Below, in pieces: positions 7,623 through 16,017 of a stretch of DNA of 64,000 bases. Below the pieces are notes generated by a model. It was not told the origin of the DNA, searched no databases, and worked only from the letters and a program-made list of their open reading frames with translations. Origin of the DNA: CAUZIZ01 sp965219855 (lineage in GTDB: Bacteria; Acidobacteriota; UBA6911; RPQK01; JAJDTT01); contig CBDCOR010000014.1 of the NCBI GenBank assembly GCA_965219855.1, positions 124,001-188,000 on the forward strand. Reading direction: 5' to 3'. Made by a program: the position numbers and the translations under genes. Position 1 is the first letter of the stretch. Each line of letters begins with the position of its first letter.

Positions 7623-9200
7623 TTAGTCCCCTGCCGCATAGTCATAGACGGCCCGTCCCGTCTCATCGTAAAACACGAATTCCATTCGGGCCCGGCCCCT
7701 GACCGGTTCGCTCACCTTTACCAACAAGAATCCGCCGCTCGGTTTCTCGTCATGAAATGGCTGCTTAATCTTCCCTTCAGGATCCGATGAACGGGGTTCG
7801 CCCGGGAAGTGGCCACGGGTCGAGTTGGCGTCTACCAGGGCTCCACAGGAGAACTCCTGGAAGCCCGAAGGGTGGATGGCCCGGTACTGCCAGTGTCGAT
7901 CTCCGCAGACTATGAAGAAGCGCTGGGTCGAGAAACCGCTGCTTTGGAGCCACTCAAAGAACTCATCCCCTTCGTGCCGGAAGCCTCTGGGATTGACGTG
8001 ATTGTCTCTCTTGGAAGTGCTGTCAGGTCCCACCATTGGAGTCGCCGAGATCAGAAGCTTGAAGGTAGCGTCACTTTCCAGGAGCGTCCGCTTGAGCCAC
8101 TTTCTCTGTTCCTTTCCCCAGACCGTCTTTTCGGGTCCGTCGGACATGTCATTGGGACTTCGATAGTCCCGCCCTTCGACAATCCAGATCTGTAAATCTC
8201 TGGACACCCGATGGGTGCGATAGGTAACCGCTTTTGGATCCTTGGGATCGACTACGGGCAACTGCTCGCGGAAGATTCGAAGGCCGAGCTCGTGAGAGGG
8301 ACCTGACCCTGAACCCGAGAGCCTCGGGTAGAGATTGGTCTTGGCATAGGTGTCGGCGCCGGTCCGCTCGTAGACCAGGGTGGGGTTGAACGGGTCGGAG
8401 TCGTTGAAGCGATGGTCGTGATCATCCTTCATCCAGTAGGTAGCCACGCTGCGAAAGAGATCGATGAACCTGGACTGGGAATACTGCTCCTGATGCTTCA
8501 TCCGCATCTGATGCTGAGTCTCGGCCCTCCCCCGCTGCAGATGACCAAAACCGCCTCCTGGGAAGTCATAGTAGACGTTGTCACCCGTCCCCACGAAGAA
8601 GTCCGGCTTCAGTGCCAGGATCGATGCGAGTGCTGGGTAACCGAGTTCCTTGTCGGGACCGCGGTAGGGGAGCATTTGGGTGTTGCCGGTGTGGTGGAAG
8701 GCGGTGTAATTCATTCCCGTGACGACCGCGAGGCTGAAGGCACTCGTGCCATTTTTCCCCGCCAGGGTCCTGAAGGAAGCAGCAGGAGACTGGCGCAGTT
8801 GGTCCTGCTTGGGTCCGTAGGAGAGGCGATAGTGGTAGCGGGTATCTGGCTGAAGATCCTCGACCTTCAGCTTGACGATGTAATCATTCTCAGGCAAAGC
8901 CTTTAGCCACTCGGTTTGAATCGAGCCACTGAAATCGGGATGCGTCGAAATCTCGAAGCGGGCGCTGCCTTCGACCCCAATAATACCGGACCAGCGGCGA
9001 TCGACCAGGGTGCTGGTGGAGGTCAGTCGGGCCTGCAGAATAGCGCTGTCTACTCCCACCTCGCCAGACATCACCCCCTGGGCCAGCCCGATCGGGAAGT
9101 CTTGCTCAGCCGCCCGGAGAAGCGAGGCGAAGGGCAGTCCAAGCAGGAGAAACCAGGCCGCGAACCGCCAATCAAAGTGTTTATCTTCGGTACGATTCAT
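7623..9200 (-). CDS. PhoD-family alkaline phosphatase
   Basis: A secreted metallophosphatase of the PhoD/calcineurin-like superfamily, expected to release phosphate from phosphomonoesters or diesters outside the cytoplasm. From ATG 9200 (525 residues) it has a signal peptide (WRFAAWFLLLGLPFASLLRA, cut near AEQ), an N-terminal beta-sandwich of the PhoD type (LQPDTRYHYRL is the usual linker), and a catalytic domain with PDFFVGTGDNVYYD, MKDDHDHRFND, LISATPMVG and FIVCGDRHWQY metal-site segments. I chose 9200 over 9251 or 9236 because it starts just before the signal peptide and avoids overlap with the PanE-family gene, whose stop is 16 bases upstream. The pair is probably transcribed together. 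The substrate cannot be told from the sequence. Confidence 0.88.
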   Translation of the reverse strand: MNRTEDKHFDWRFAAWFLLLGLPFASLLRAAEQDFPIGLAQGVMSGEVGVDSAILQARLTSTSTLVDRRWSGIIGVEGSARFEISTHPDFSGSIQTEWLKALPENDYIVKLKVEDLQPDTRYHYRLSYGPKQDQLRQSPAASFRTLAGKNGTSAFSLAVVTGMNYTAFHHTGNTQMLPYRGPDKELGYPALASILALKPDFFVGTGDNVYYDFPGGGFGHLQRGRAETQHQMRMKHQEQYSQSRFIDLFRSVATYWMKDDHDHRFNDSDPFNPTLVYERTGADTYAKTNLYPRLSGSGSGPSHELGLRIFREQLPVVDPKDPKAVTYRTHRVSRDLQIWIVEGRDYRSPNDMSDGPEKTVWGKEQRKWLKRTLLESDATFKLLISATPMVGPDSTSKRDNHVNPRGFRHEGDEFFEWLQSSGFSTQRFFIVCGDRHWQYRAIHPSGFQEFSCGALVDANSTRGHFPGEPRSSDPEGKIKQPFHDEKPSGGFLLVKVSEPVRGRARMEFVFYDETGRAVYDYAAGD

Positions 9201-9216
9201 CACTGTAGGATGGGAA

Positions 9217-10155
9217 TCATTGGGTGGCGAGAGGCGCATTGTGACCTCCATTGATGTAGGGTTTCAGTGCCGCGTACATGGCGAAGTTGAGCGGCGTAGG
9301 CACACCATGTTTTTCGCCCCTGCGGACGATCGTGCCGGCCAGTTCCTCTAGCTCCAAACGTCGGCCCGCCTCCAGGTCATAGTACATTGAGGCCCGCACC
9401 GTGGGGGCGAGATCTACATTCATCTCTCGCAGTTCCCCTACGAAGTCCTCTGGCATGTCCGGGCCAGTTGCCGTTGCCACCGCGATACCTTCCTCCACAA
9501 AGCGGTAGTAGAGCTCGGTCGTCTCGGGACAGGCGAGCATCTCGCCGGCGGGCAGTCTGGTCACACAGGAAACCGACGCGAAGGCACCGACGTCAACCAG
9601 TTTGCACCACATCGCAACACCGATGTGCGGAGGGATCTGGGCTCCGACCTCGGCCTGCCGGAACGCCTCCAGCAGCCGCTCCGATCGGTGCCTTGGTTGC
9701 CCGTCCAGCTCGCCCATGTACATCATCTCGACCCAGGTTTGATTGATGACCCCAGGCGATTCGAGTTTCGAAGCGACCTGAGTCGTACCGCCGACGACAT
9801 GCTCATGTCCCACCACTCGAGCAATCCGATCTTCGTTTTCTACGCCATTCTGCAAGGACAGGACTACGGTCTCGGAACCCATGAGAGGGGTGATCAGGGC
9901 CGCGGCCGTGTCGGTATCGCAGCCCTTGACGCAGAAGAGAACGAGATCCACCGTCCCGATGTCAGCGGGGTCGCTCGTAGCCCGTACCGGGAGGGTGAAG
10001 TCGCCGACGTGAGTCGTCTTGACGGTCAAACCCCGGTCCTGCATCGTCTCCAGATGGGCACCTCGGGCGATGAACGTCACTTCCTCCCCGCCGCGGGCCA
10101 ACATCCCTCCGTAGTATCCTCCGACACCGCCGGTGCCCATTACTGCCACTCGCAT
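9217..10155 (-). CDS. Ketopantoate reductase family protein (PanE/ApbA)
   Basis: A 312-residue NADPH-dependent reductase. The N-terminal Rossmann fold shows GTGGVG at residues 7-12 and a LVLFCVKGCDT segment; the C-terminal domain has the MWCKLVDVGAFASVSCVTR helix containing the conserved Lys. The two Asn residues that follow the Lys in E. coli PanE (positions +4 and +8) are Val and Ala here, as in a common PanE-like subfamily of uncertain substrate, so pantothenate synthesis should not be assumed. The start ATG 10155 has a good ribosome site (GGGAGGAG about 10 bases upstream). Its stop is 16 bases before the PhoD gene start. A repeat and the first group II intron lie just upstream of the start. 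Confidence 0.85.
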   Translation of the reverse strand: MRVAVMGTGGVGGYYGGMLARGGEEVTFIARGAHLETMQDRGLTVKTTHVGDFTLPVRATSDPADIGTVDLVLFCVKGCDTDTAAALITPLMGSETVVLSLQNGVENEDRIARVVGHEHVVGGTTQVASKLESPGVINQTWVEMMYMGELDGQPRHRSERLLEAFRQAEVGAQIPPHIGVAMWCKLVDVGAFASVSCVTRLPAGEMLACPETTELYYRFVEEGIAVATATGPDMPEDFVGELREMNVDLAPTVRASMYYDLEAGRRLELEELAGTIVRRGEKHGVPTPLNFAMYAALKPYINGGHNAPLATQ

Positions 10156-10199
10156 AGTGTTGAAGCTCCTCCCTGAGTTTCCTTATATCCAACCATGGA

Positions 10200-10279
10200 T
10201 CGTGGCGGTGGTCTCCAGGCCGCCGTATCTCGAGCCAGCGGCTCGACAGAAGAATACTTCGGCCTGGAGGCCAAAGCTA
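10200..10279. repeat. Palindromic repeat carrying intron copy 1 at its foot
   Basis: An 80-base imperfect palindrome: GTGGCGGTGGTCTCCAGGCC at the left, an inner CGAGCCAGCGGCTCG hairpin, and CTTCGGCCTGGAGGCCAAAG at the right. The right foot GCTA is joined directly to the intron GTGCG. Its orientation is opposite to that of the palindromes at 13.7 and 23.8 kb. Confidence 0.85.
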
Positions 10280-12306
10280 GTGCGCCTGTGAAGGCGTTTG
10301 ATCAGAAGGGTGAAAGTCCCTTCCAGGCTAACGTTACCGGCCTGAAGTCGACAGTGGTAACTGCGTTTCCGTGAGGAAGGGTGGAGAGCAACCTGAGACG
10401 AACGACCAATCCGTAACGCAAGTGAACTCGATTTGGCCAAGCCTGTCGGGGAGGGTCCTGGCAAAGCCCGAACCCTTGACCGCGCGACGGCCATCCCTCC
10501 GACCTGAACGGTCTGCCCGGGGGGATAGACGCGGCAAGTCACGGCGGTGAAGTAACGTGACAAAGCGACCGTGACGAAATGGCAATGCGGTGGTTGGAGA
10601 TGGAGAGGTCGGAAGGTCAAACGAGATAAGCAGGGAGATCTGTCGGGTGAGGGACGTGGACGACCCATCGTGAGAGCTCGCAGTGGGGGACGCTGCGTGA
10701 GCAATGGCCCAGGCCCGCGGTGCAGTATCGCCCGCCGAAGGGGAGCGAACCTGGCGATACCGGTGAGGTCGGTTGAAGCGGCTCGACAGAAGTCAGAGCT
10801 CCCATAGTAGCGGGGAAGCCGTGCAGCAAAACGCGGTGGAGCGAAGGGGAGCAGGAAGGTAGATGCTAAATGACTAAATCGCGGAAACGTAACTCCGCCC
10901 AAAGGCGGGACTACATCCCGGTCACAGTGCCGTTTTCGGCTAGCCCGGCTGGAGAGCCCGCTGGCATCGAACAGTGGGCTCATCGCGCGGTTTGGACGGA
11001 TCGCATGTTGGAGACACTTTTGAAAGGAAAGGTGAGAGGAGGGAAATGGCACACGCTGATCGATAAGGTGTTTTGCAGCCGGAACCTTTCCAGCTCGGCC
11101 GAGAAGGTCTTGGGCAGGAAAGGAGCGGCGGGAGTGGACCGGCAAACGTGGGGGGATTTCGCCGAACACGAGCGGGAGGAACTCGAATGGTTGCAGGAAG
11201 AACTGCGTGAGGGGACCTATCGTCCGGCAGCGGTGCTGCGGAGGTGGATTCCCAAAACAGGCAGTTCGGAAAAGCGACCGCTGGGGATTCCGACCGTGCG
11301 GGATCGAGTCGTGCAAACGGCTTTGGTCCACGGGATCGAGCCGATTCTGGAGGCCACGTTCCATGATCGAAGCTACGGCTTTCGTCATGGGCGAGGGTGC
11401 CACGGCGCACTGCGGTACGTCGAAGAGCTGCTCGAAGCCGGTTATGTGTATGTCGTCGACGCGGATCTGAAGGGTTACTTCGATACGATCCCGAAAGATC
11501 GACTGTTGGACCTGATCCAACAGAAGATATCGGATCGCCGCGTGCTGGGCCTGGTTCAGCTGTTTCTGAATCAGGGGATACTGGAAGAGCTGCGTAAGTG
11601 GATTCCGGAAGCCGGAGTCCCCCAAGGCGCCGTTCTTTCTCCGGTGTTGTCGAATGCCTACCTCAATCCCCTGGACCATCGGATGGCCGATCTGGGCTTC
11701 CAGATGGTGCGCTACGCGGATGACTTTGTCCTGCTGTGTCGCGCACCCGAGGAGGCTGAAGCGACCCTGGCCGAAGGGCGGGACTGGGTGGAGGACAACG
11801 GGCTGAGACTGCATCCCGAGAAGACACACATCGTGGACTCGCGAGAGAAGAGCTTTTCGTTCTTGGGCGATTCGTTCCGAGGCCGTTTTCGGTTTCCACG
11901 AGCGAAGAGCCACCGAAAGTTCGTCGAGCGCATTCACGAGCTGACGCCGCGCAAGTCGGGCGACTCGCTGGAGGTCATCCTCCAGCGGCTCAATCGCTCG
12001 ACGCAAGGCTGGTTCAACTACTTCCGGCACTGTCATTGGAACATCTTCAAGGACTACGACGGTCTGATCCGTCGTCGTTTGCGACGCCTGCTTCTGAAGC
12101 GCAACCGGAAGAATAGAAAACGCCTCTGTCGAAATCACCGTTGGCCCAACGCCTTCTTTACGGATCATGGGTTCACGAGCCTGACTGACGCCCATATCCG
12201 TTTCGTCCAATCCATAGGAACCTACTGACTGGAGAGCTGTATGCGGGAGAATCGCACGTGCAGTTCGGAGGGAGGGGAGCCGGGTGACCGTGCTTCCCTA
12301 CCCTAT
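10280..12306 (+). mobile_element. Group II intron, copy 1 (2,027 bp)
   Basis: The intron starts with GTGCGCCTGTGAAGGCG and ends with CCCTACCCTAT. It has about 590 bases of 5' ribozyme domains, an encoded reverse transcriptase/maturase, and a domain V at 12234-12266: GAGCTG pairs with CAGTTC, TGCG with CGCA, and the AGC triad is present. Boundaries are fixed by four copies of identical length and by an uninterrupted target sequence (GCTACGCCGGA) at 29745-29755. The intron is inserted after a stem-loop and encodes no endonuclease domain, both of which suggest class IIC-type targeting of hairpins. Copy 1 differs from the others at a handful of bases. Confidence 0.93.
10870..12228 (+). CDS. ltrA: Group II intron reverse transcriptase/maturase, copy 1
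   Basis: A 452-residue protein that assists splicing and performs target-primed reverse transcription of the intron. RT blocks are visible: KRPLGIPTVRDRVVQ, the SYGFRHGRGCHGALRYV block, VVDADLKGYFDTI, GVPQGAVLSPVLSNAYLNPL, RYADDF (YADD at 282-285) and LRLHPEKTHIVD. The thumb/maturase X region follows (STQGWFNYFRHCHW). The C-terminus ends in HRWPNAFFTDHGFTSL, with no HNH endonuclease domain. Only one residue separates it from the commonest copy (Thr for Ala in the EEAEATLAEG segment). The long reading frame on the opposite strand across this gene is a compositional shadow. Confidence 0.95.
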   Translation: MTKSRKRNSAQRRDYIPVTVPFSASPAGEPAGIEQWAHRAVWTDRMLETLLKGKVRGGKWHTLIDKVFCSRNLSSSAEKVLGRKGAAGVDRQTWGDFAEHEREELEWLQEELREGTYRPAAVLRRWIPKTGSSEKRPLGIPTVRDRVVQTALVHGIEPILEATFHDRSYGFRHGRGCHGALRYVEELLEAGYVYVVDADLKGYFDTIPKDRLLDLIQQKISDRRVLGLVQLFLNQGILEELRKWIPEAGVPQGAVLSPVLSNAYLNPLDHRMADLGFQMVRYADDFVLLCRAPEEAEATLAEGRDWVEDNGLRLHPEKTHIVDSREKSFSFLGDSFRGRFRFPRAKSHRKFVERIHELTPRKSGDSLEVILQRLNRSTQGWFNYFRHCHWNIFKDYDGLIRRRLRRLLLKRNRKNRKRLCRNHRWPNAFFTDHGFTSLTDAHIRFVQSIGTY

Positions 12307-12329
12307 CTCACACTCCAGGGAAACCTCTT

Positions 12330-13370
12330 TCAAGATTGCCGAGACCGGAAGGGTGCCAAACTGACATGCCGAATGATCGCTTCAACGGCCTTACTCGCAT
12401 TAATCGCCCGGATTACAACTTCAGGGTGTTTCGAGGTAAATACTCGGAAGACCTCGTCGGCAAAACCCTGTCCGACCTGTTCGACATCGCGCATGTCCAA
12501 CTCGACCTCAGAAAACCGGTCGAGGTTGAGCATCAAGCGTTTGGCTTCGGATCGAGAGACGTAATCACTCTGCAGCAGCTTGACCAAAACGCGGGTTTTC
12601 TCGAATCTATAGTCGTAATCCGCAGGCGCAAATTCTGCGAAAACATCTTCAAGTCGGGTTCGGGAATCACTGAATATCTCGAACCGGACCAGTGTACCTT
12701 TCATGAATCGTGGTGTAGATACAAAAACATCATCACGCTTCCGATCCCACTCGAGTTGTAAACCATGAGATCGAAGTACGAAACGATCCGCCGATCGAGA
12801 GACGAAGAAGATCCCTTCACCCGAATGCGCCTCGGGCATCGTCGTCGTCTTGCCCTTGATGAGTTCGATCATCGCGGCTGGCTCGTCCGGAAGGCCCAGT
12901 TTCTCGGCGATCGATCGAAATACGCCAATGCCGGTGTCCTTCACCTTGAAACTGACTCTGGCGACGTCGAGACCAACTTCGATCTGGCATCGATCCGACA
13001 TGGAGTGATCTATTGCGTTATTAAGCATCTCGGTAAAGGCATAGTTGACGATTGATTCAACATTCCCCGGGAGTTGAAAAAGGTTGAGCATGAGCACGAC
13101 ACGATCGTAGACATCGGACTCCTGGAGGTCGGCCAACTCCAAGTCGCGTGAGACGCGTCGTGCCTCCGGGGCGGCGTTGGAAGGAAAATACTGTGCCGCA
13201 CGCGTCGATCCTGTCTTGAATACCTTTCCCGAGCTGATGAGTTGGCGCAGGTGCAGGCTGACCGCCTGGCGCGTGATTCCGAGGTGGGCCGCGACCTCCG
13301 GCCCGGTTGCAGAGCCATTCTCCTCAATCAGGCGGCAAATGGCCTCGCGCGTTGACTCCGTCCGGGGCAT
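12330..13370 (-). CDS. HTH regulator with GHKL ATPase and STAS-like (DUF4325) domains
   Basis: A 346-residue three-part protein. Residues 1-75 form a winged helix-turn-helix (TREAICRLIEENG, VAAHLGITRQAVSLHLRQL). The middle is a GHKL/HATPase_c domain of anti-sigma-factor kinase type, with YAFTEMLNNAIDHS (N box), VKDTGIGVF (G1) and SGEGIFFVSRSAD (G2). The C-terminal third (LLQSDYVSRSEAKRLMLNLD ... VELDMRDVEQVGQGFADEVF) fits the STAS-like DUF4325 domain. This layout suggests a self-contained partner-switch regulator; its target is unknown. I chose ATG 13370 because the 28 extra upstream codons come from AT-rich, promoter-like sequence. No clear ribosome site is seen. The gene is intact although an intron ends only 23 bases beyond its stop. 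Confidence 0.8.
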   Translation of the reverse strand: MPRTESTREAICRLIEENGSATGPEVAAHLGITRQAVSLHLRQLISSGKVFKTGSTRAAQYFPSNAAPEARRVSRDLELADLQESDVYDRVVLMLNLFQLPGNVESIVNYAFTEMLNNAIDHSMSDRCQIEVGLDVARVSFKVKDTGIGVFRSIAEKLGLPDEPAAMIELIKGKTTTMPEAHSGEGIFFVSRSADRFVLRSHGLQLEWDRKRDDVFVSTPRFMKGTLVRFEIFSDSRTRLEDVFAEFAPADYDYRFEKTRVLVKLLQSDYVSRSEAKRLMLNLDRFSEVELDMRDVEQVGQGFADEVFRVFTSKHPEVVIRAINASKAVEAIIRHVSLAPFRSRQS

Positions 13371-13703
13371 GGGGTGAATTGTAAATATATTCGCAACTAA
13401 AGTAAAAGATAATTGTAAAGTACTCTTCTCGCAGGAAACCGCAATTATCAACAAATACGCAAGGTAGCGAAGAATCGATAGTCAAGGTCAGTAACGGTGG
13501 CTGAGCTGAAACTTGACCGAAACTCGTCTGAACGTCTGAACGTCTGAACGTCTGAACGTCGCACGTCTCTTGTCGCTGGACGGCGTGGCGAAGAATGGGA
13601 CCAGTAATGCGAAAATTTGGGACACCGAAGCCAATGAAGTTTCTTTCCCGAATGGGGCCAGCGCTCCTGGGGGTTCACCTAAGCTGAAACTTGATTGGCG
13701 AAT
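13371..13703. repeat. Intergenic repeats, including an octamer tandem array
   Basis: An AT-rich stretch (13378-13460) upstream of the HTH/GHKL gene is its likely promoter region. It is followed by four tandem copies of GTCTGAAC (about 13526-13557) and by dispersed modules also found at 15.9, 40.6 and 63.5 kb: CTTGTCGCTGGACGGCGTGG and ATGAAGTTTCTTTCCCGAAT. No gene is seen. Confidence 0.7.
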
Positions 13704-13782
13704 GTAGCTTTGGCCTCCAGGCCGAAGTCTTCCTCTTTACGGGCCTTTGGCTCGATGCACGGCGGCCTGGAGGCCACCGCTA
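13704..13782. repeat. Palindromic repeat carrying intron copy 2 at its foot
   Basis: GTAGCTTTGGCCTCCAGGCC, an inner GGGCCTTTGGCTC hairpin and GGCGGCCTGGAGGCCACCGC form the palindrome. It is preceded by the module AGCTGAAACTTGATTGGCG. The intron GTGCG follows the foot GCTA directly. Confidence 0.85.
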
Positions 13783-15809
13783 GTGCGCCTGTGAAGGCGT
13801 TTGATCAGAAGGGTGAAAGTCCCTTCCAGGCTAACGTTACCGGCCTGAAGTCGACAGTGGTAACTGCGTTTCCGTGAGGAAGGGTGGAGAGCAACCTGAG
13901 ACGAACGACCAAGCCGTAACGCAAGTGAACTCGATTCGGCCAAGCCTGTCGGGGAGGGTCCTGGCAAAGCCCGAACCCTTGACCGCGCGACGGCCATCCC
14001 TCCGACCTGAACGGTCTGCCCGGGGGGATAGACGCGGCAAGTCACGGCGGTGAAGTAACGTGACAAAGCGACCGTGACGAAATGGCAATGCGGTGGTTGG
14101 AGATGGAGAGGTCGGAAGGTCAAACGAGATAAGCAGGGAGATCTGTCGGGTGAGGGACGTGGACGACCCATCGTGAGAGCTCGCAGTGGGGGACGCTGCG
14201 TGAGCAATGGCCCAGGCCCGCGGTGCAGTATCGCCCGCCGAAGGGGAGCGAACCTGGCGATACCGGTGAGGTCGGTTGAAGCGGCTCGACAGAAGTCAGA
14301 GCTCCCATAGTAGCGGGGAAGCCGTGCAGCAAAACGCGGTGGAGCGAAGGGGAGCAGGAAGGTAGATGCGAAATGACTAAATCGCGGAAACGTAACTCCG
14401 CCCAAAGGCGGGACTACATCCCGGTCACAGTGCCGTTTTCGGCTAGCCCGGCTGGAGAGCCCGCTGGCATCGAACAGTGGGCTCATCGCGCGGTTTGGAC
14501 GGATCGCATGTTGGAGACACTTTTGAAAGGAAAGGTGAGAGGAGGGAAATGGCACACGCTGATCGATAAGGTGTTTTGCAGCCGGAACCTTTCCAGCTCG
14601 GCCGAGAAGGTCTTGGGCAGGAAAGGAGCGGCGGGAGTGGACCGGCAAACGTGGGGGGATTTCGCCGAACACGAGCGGGAGGAACTCGAATGGTTGCAGG
14701 AAGAACTGCGTGAGGGGACCTATCGTCCGGCAGCGGTGCTGCGGAGGTGGATTCCCAAAACAGGCAGTTCGGAAAAGCGACCGCTGGGGATTCCGACCGT
14801 GCGGGATCGAGTCGTGCAAACGGCTTTGGTCCACGGGATCGAGCCGATTCTGGAGGCCACGTTCCATGATCGAAGCTACGGCTTTCGTCATGGGCGAGGG
14901 TGCCACGGCGCACTGCGGTACGTCGAAGAGCTGCTCGAAGCCGGTTATGTGTATGTCGTCGACGCGGATCTGAAGGGTTACTTCGATACGATCCCGAAAG
15001 ATCGACTGTTGGACCTGATCCAACAGAAGATATCGGATCGCCGCGTGCTGGGCCTGGTTCAGCTGTTTCTGAATCAGGGGATACTGGAAGAGCTGCGTAA
15101 GTGGATTCCGGAAGCCGGAGTCCCCCAAGGCGCCGTTCTTTCTCCGGTGTTGTCGAATGCCTACCTCAATCCCCTGGACCATCGGATGGCCGATCTGGGC
15201 TTCCAGATGGTGCGCTACGCGGATGACTTTGTCCTGCTGTGTCGCGCACCCGAGGAGGCTGAAGCGGCCCTGGCCGAAGGGCGGGACTGGGTGGAGGACA
15301 ACGGGCTGAGACTGCATCCCGAGAAGACACACATCGTGGACTCGCGAGAGAAGAGCTTTTCGTTCTTGGGCGATTCGTTCCGAGGCCGTTTTCGGTTTCC
15401 ACGAGCGAAGAGCCACCGAAAGTTCGTCGAGCGCATTCACGAGCTGACGCCGCGCAAGTCGGGCGACTCGCTGGAGGTCATCCTCCAGCGGCTCAATCGC
15501 TCGACGCAAGGCTGGTTCAACTACTTCCGGCACTGTCATTGGAACATCTTCAAGGACTACGACGGTCTGATCCGTCGTCGTTTGCGACGCCTGCTTCTGA
15601 AGCGCAACCGGAAGAATAGAAAACGCCTCTGTCGAAATCACCGTTGGCCCAACGCCTTCTTTACGGATCATGGGTTCACGAGCCTGACTGACGCCCATAT
15701 CCGTTTCGTCCAATCCATAGGAACCTACTAACTGGAGAGCTGTATGCGGGAGAATCGCACGTGCAGTTCGGAGGGAGGGGAGCCGCGTGACCGTGCTTCC
15801 CTACCCTAT
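13783..15809 (+). mobile_element. Group II intron, copy 2 (2,027 bp)
   Basis: The length and ends are the same as in copy 1 (GTGCGCC ... CCCTAT), with domain V at 15737-15769. The 3' exon begins CGCCGGGAGTCGAAGTTTC, which is the normal continuation of the repeat unit, so the insertion is a clean interruption of a repeat. A few substitutions separate it from copy 1, including one just after the maturase stop (CTAACTGG for CTGACTGG). Confidence 0.93.
14373..15731 (+). CDS. ltrA: Group II intron reverse transcriptase/maturase, copy 2
   Basis: A 452-residue RT/maturase, identical in protein sequence to the copy at 41.6 kb and differing from copy 1 by one residue (Ala for Thr in EEAEAALAEG). All RT blocks, YADD, the maturase X region and the endonuclease-less C-terminus are intact, so it should be active in splicing and retrotransposition. 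It ends six bases before domain V, the usual place for an ORF in intron domain IV. Confidence 0.95.
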   Translation: MTKSRKRNSAQRRDYIPVTVPFSASPAGEPAGIEQWAHRAVWTDRMLETLLKGKVRGGKWHTLIDKVFCSRNLSSSAEKVLGRKGAAGVDRQTWGDFAEHEREELEWLQEELREGTYRPAAVLRRWIPKTGSSEKRPLGIPTVRDRVVQTALVHGIEPILEATFHDRSYGFRHGRGCHGALRYVEELLEAGYVYVVDADLKGYFDTIPKDRLLDLIQQKISDRRVLGLVQLFLNQGILEELRKWIPEAGVPQGAVLSPVLSNAYLNPLDHRMADLGFQMVRYADDFVLLCRAPEEAEAALAEGRDWVEDNGLRLHPEKTHIVDSREKSFSFLGDSFRGRFRFPRAKSHRKFVERIHELTPRKSGDSLEVILQRLNRSTQGWFNYFRHCHWNIFKDYDGLIRRRLRRLLLKRNRKNRKRLCRNHRWPNAFFTDHGFTSLTDAHIRFVQSIGTY

Positions 15810-16017
15810 CGCCGGGAGTCGAAGTTTCATTCTCGAATGCGGCCAGCACGGCGCTGGGGGTGGGACTGAGCTGAAACTTCAAGAAGAGGTCGCATGTCGC
15901 AAGTCTCTTGTCGCTGGACAGCGTGGCGAAGAATGGGACTAGAGTGGGACGCCGAAGCCAATGAAGTTTCTTTCTCGAATGGGGCCAGCCCAGGGCTAAT
16001 CAGCCCCAGGGCCCTAA
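15810..16017. repeat. Repeat modules downstream of intron copy 2
   Basis: GTCGAAGTTTCATTCTCGAA, a GCCAGCACGGCGCTGG hairpin and AGCTGAAACTTCAAG are followed by the CTTGTCGCTGGACAGCGTGG module and ATGAAGTTTCTTTCTCGAAT. All are shared with other intergenic regions of the window. No gene is seen. Confidence 0.7.

Noticed and set aside
10183..12210. Very long minus-strand open frames (about 660 codons) across each of the four introns
   Set aside because: They are antisense to the reverse transcriptase and intron ribozyme, have low-complexity Arg/Pro/Ser composition, no ribosome site, and recur only because the intron is repeated.
13526..13557. Tandem GTCTGAAC units considered as a CRISPR array
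   Set aside because: Units are contiguous octamers without spacers, and no cas gene is present. No CRISPR array was seen anywhere in the window.
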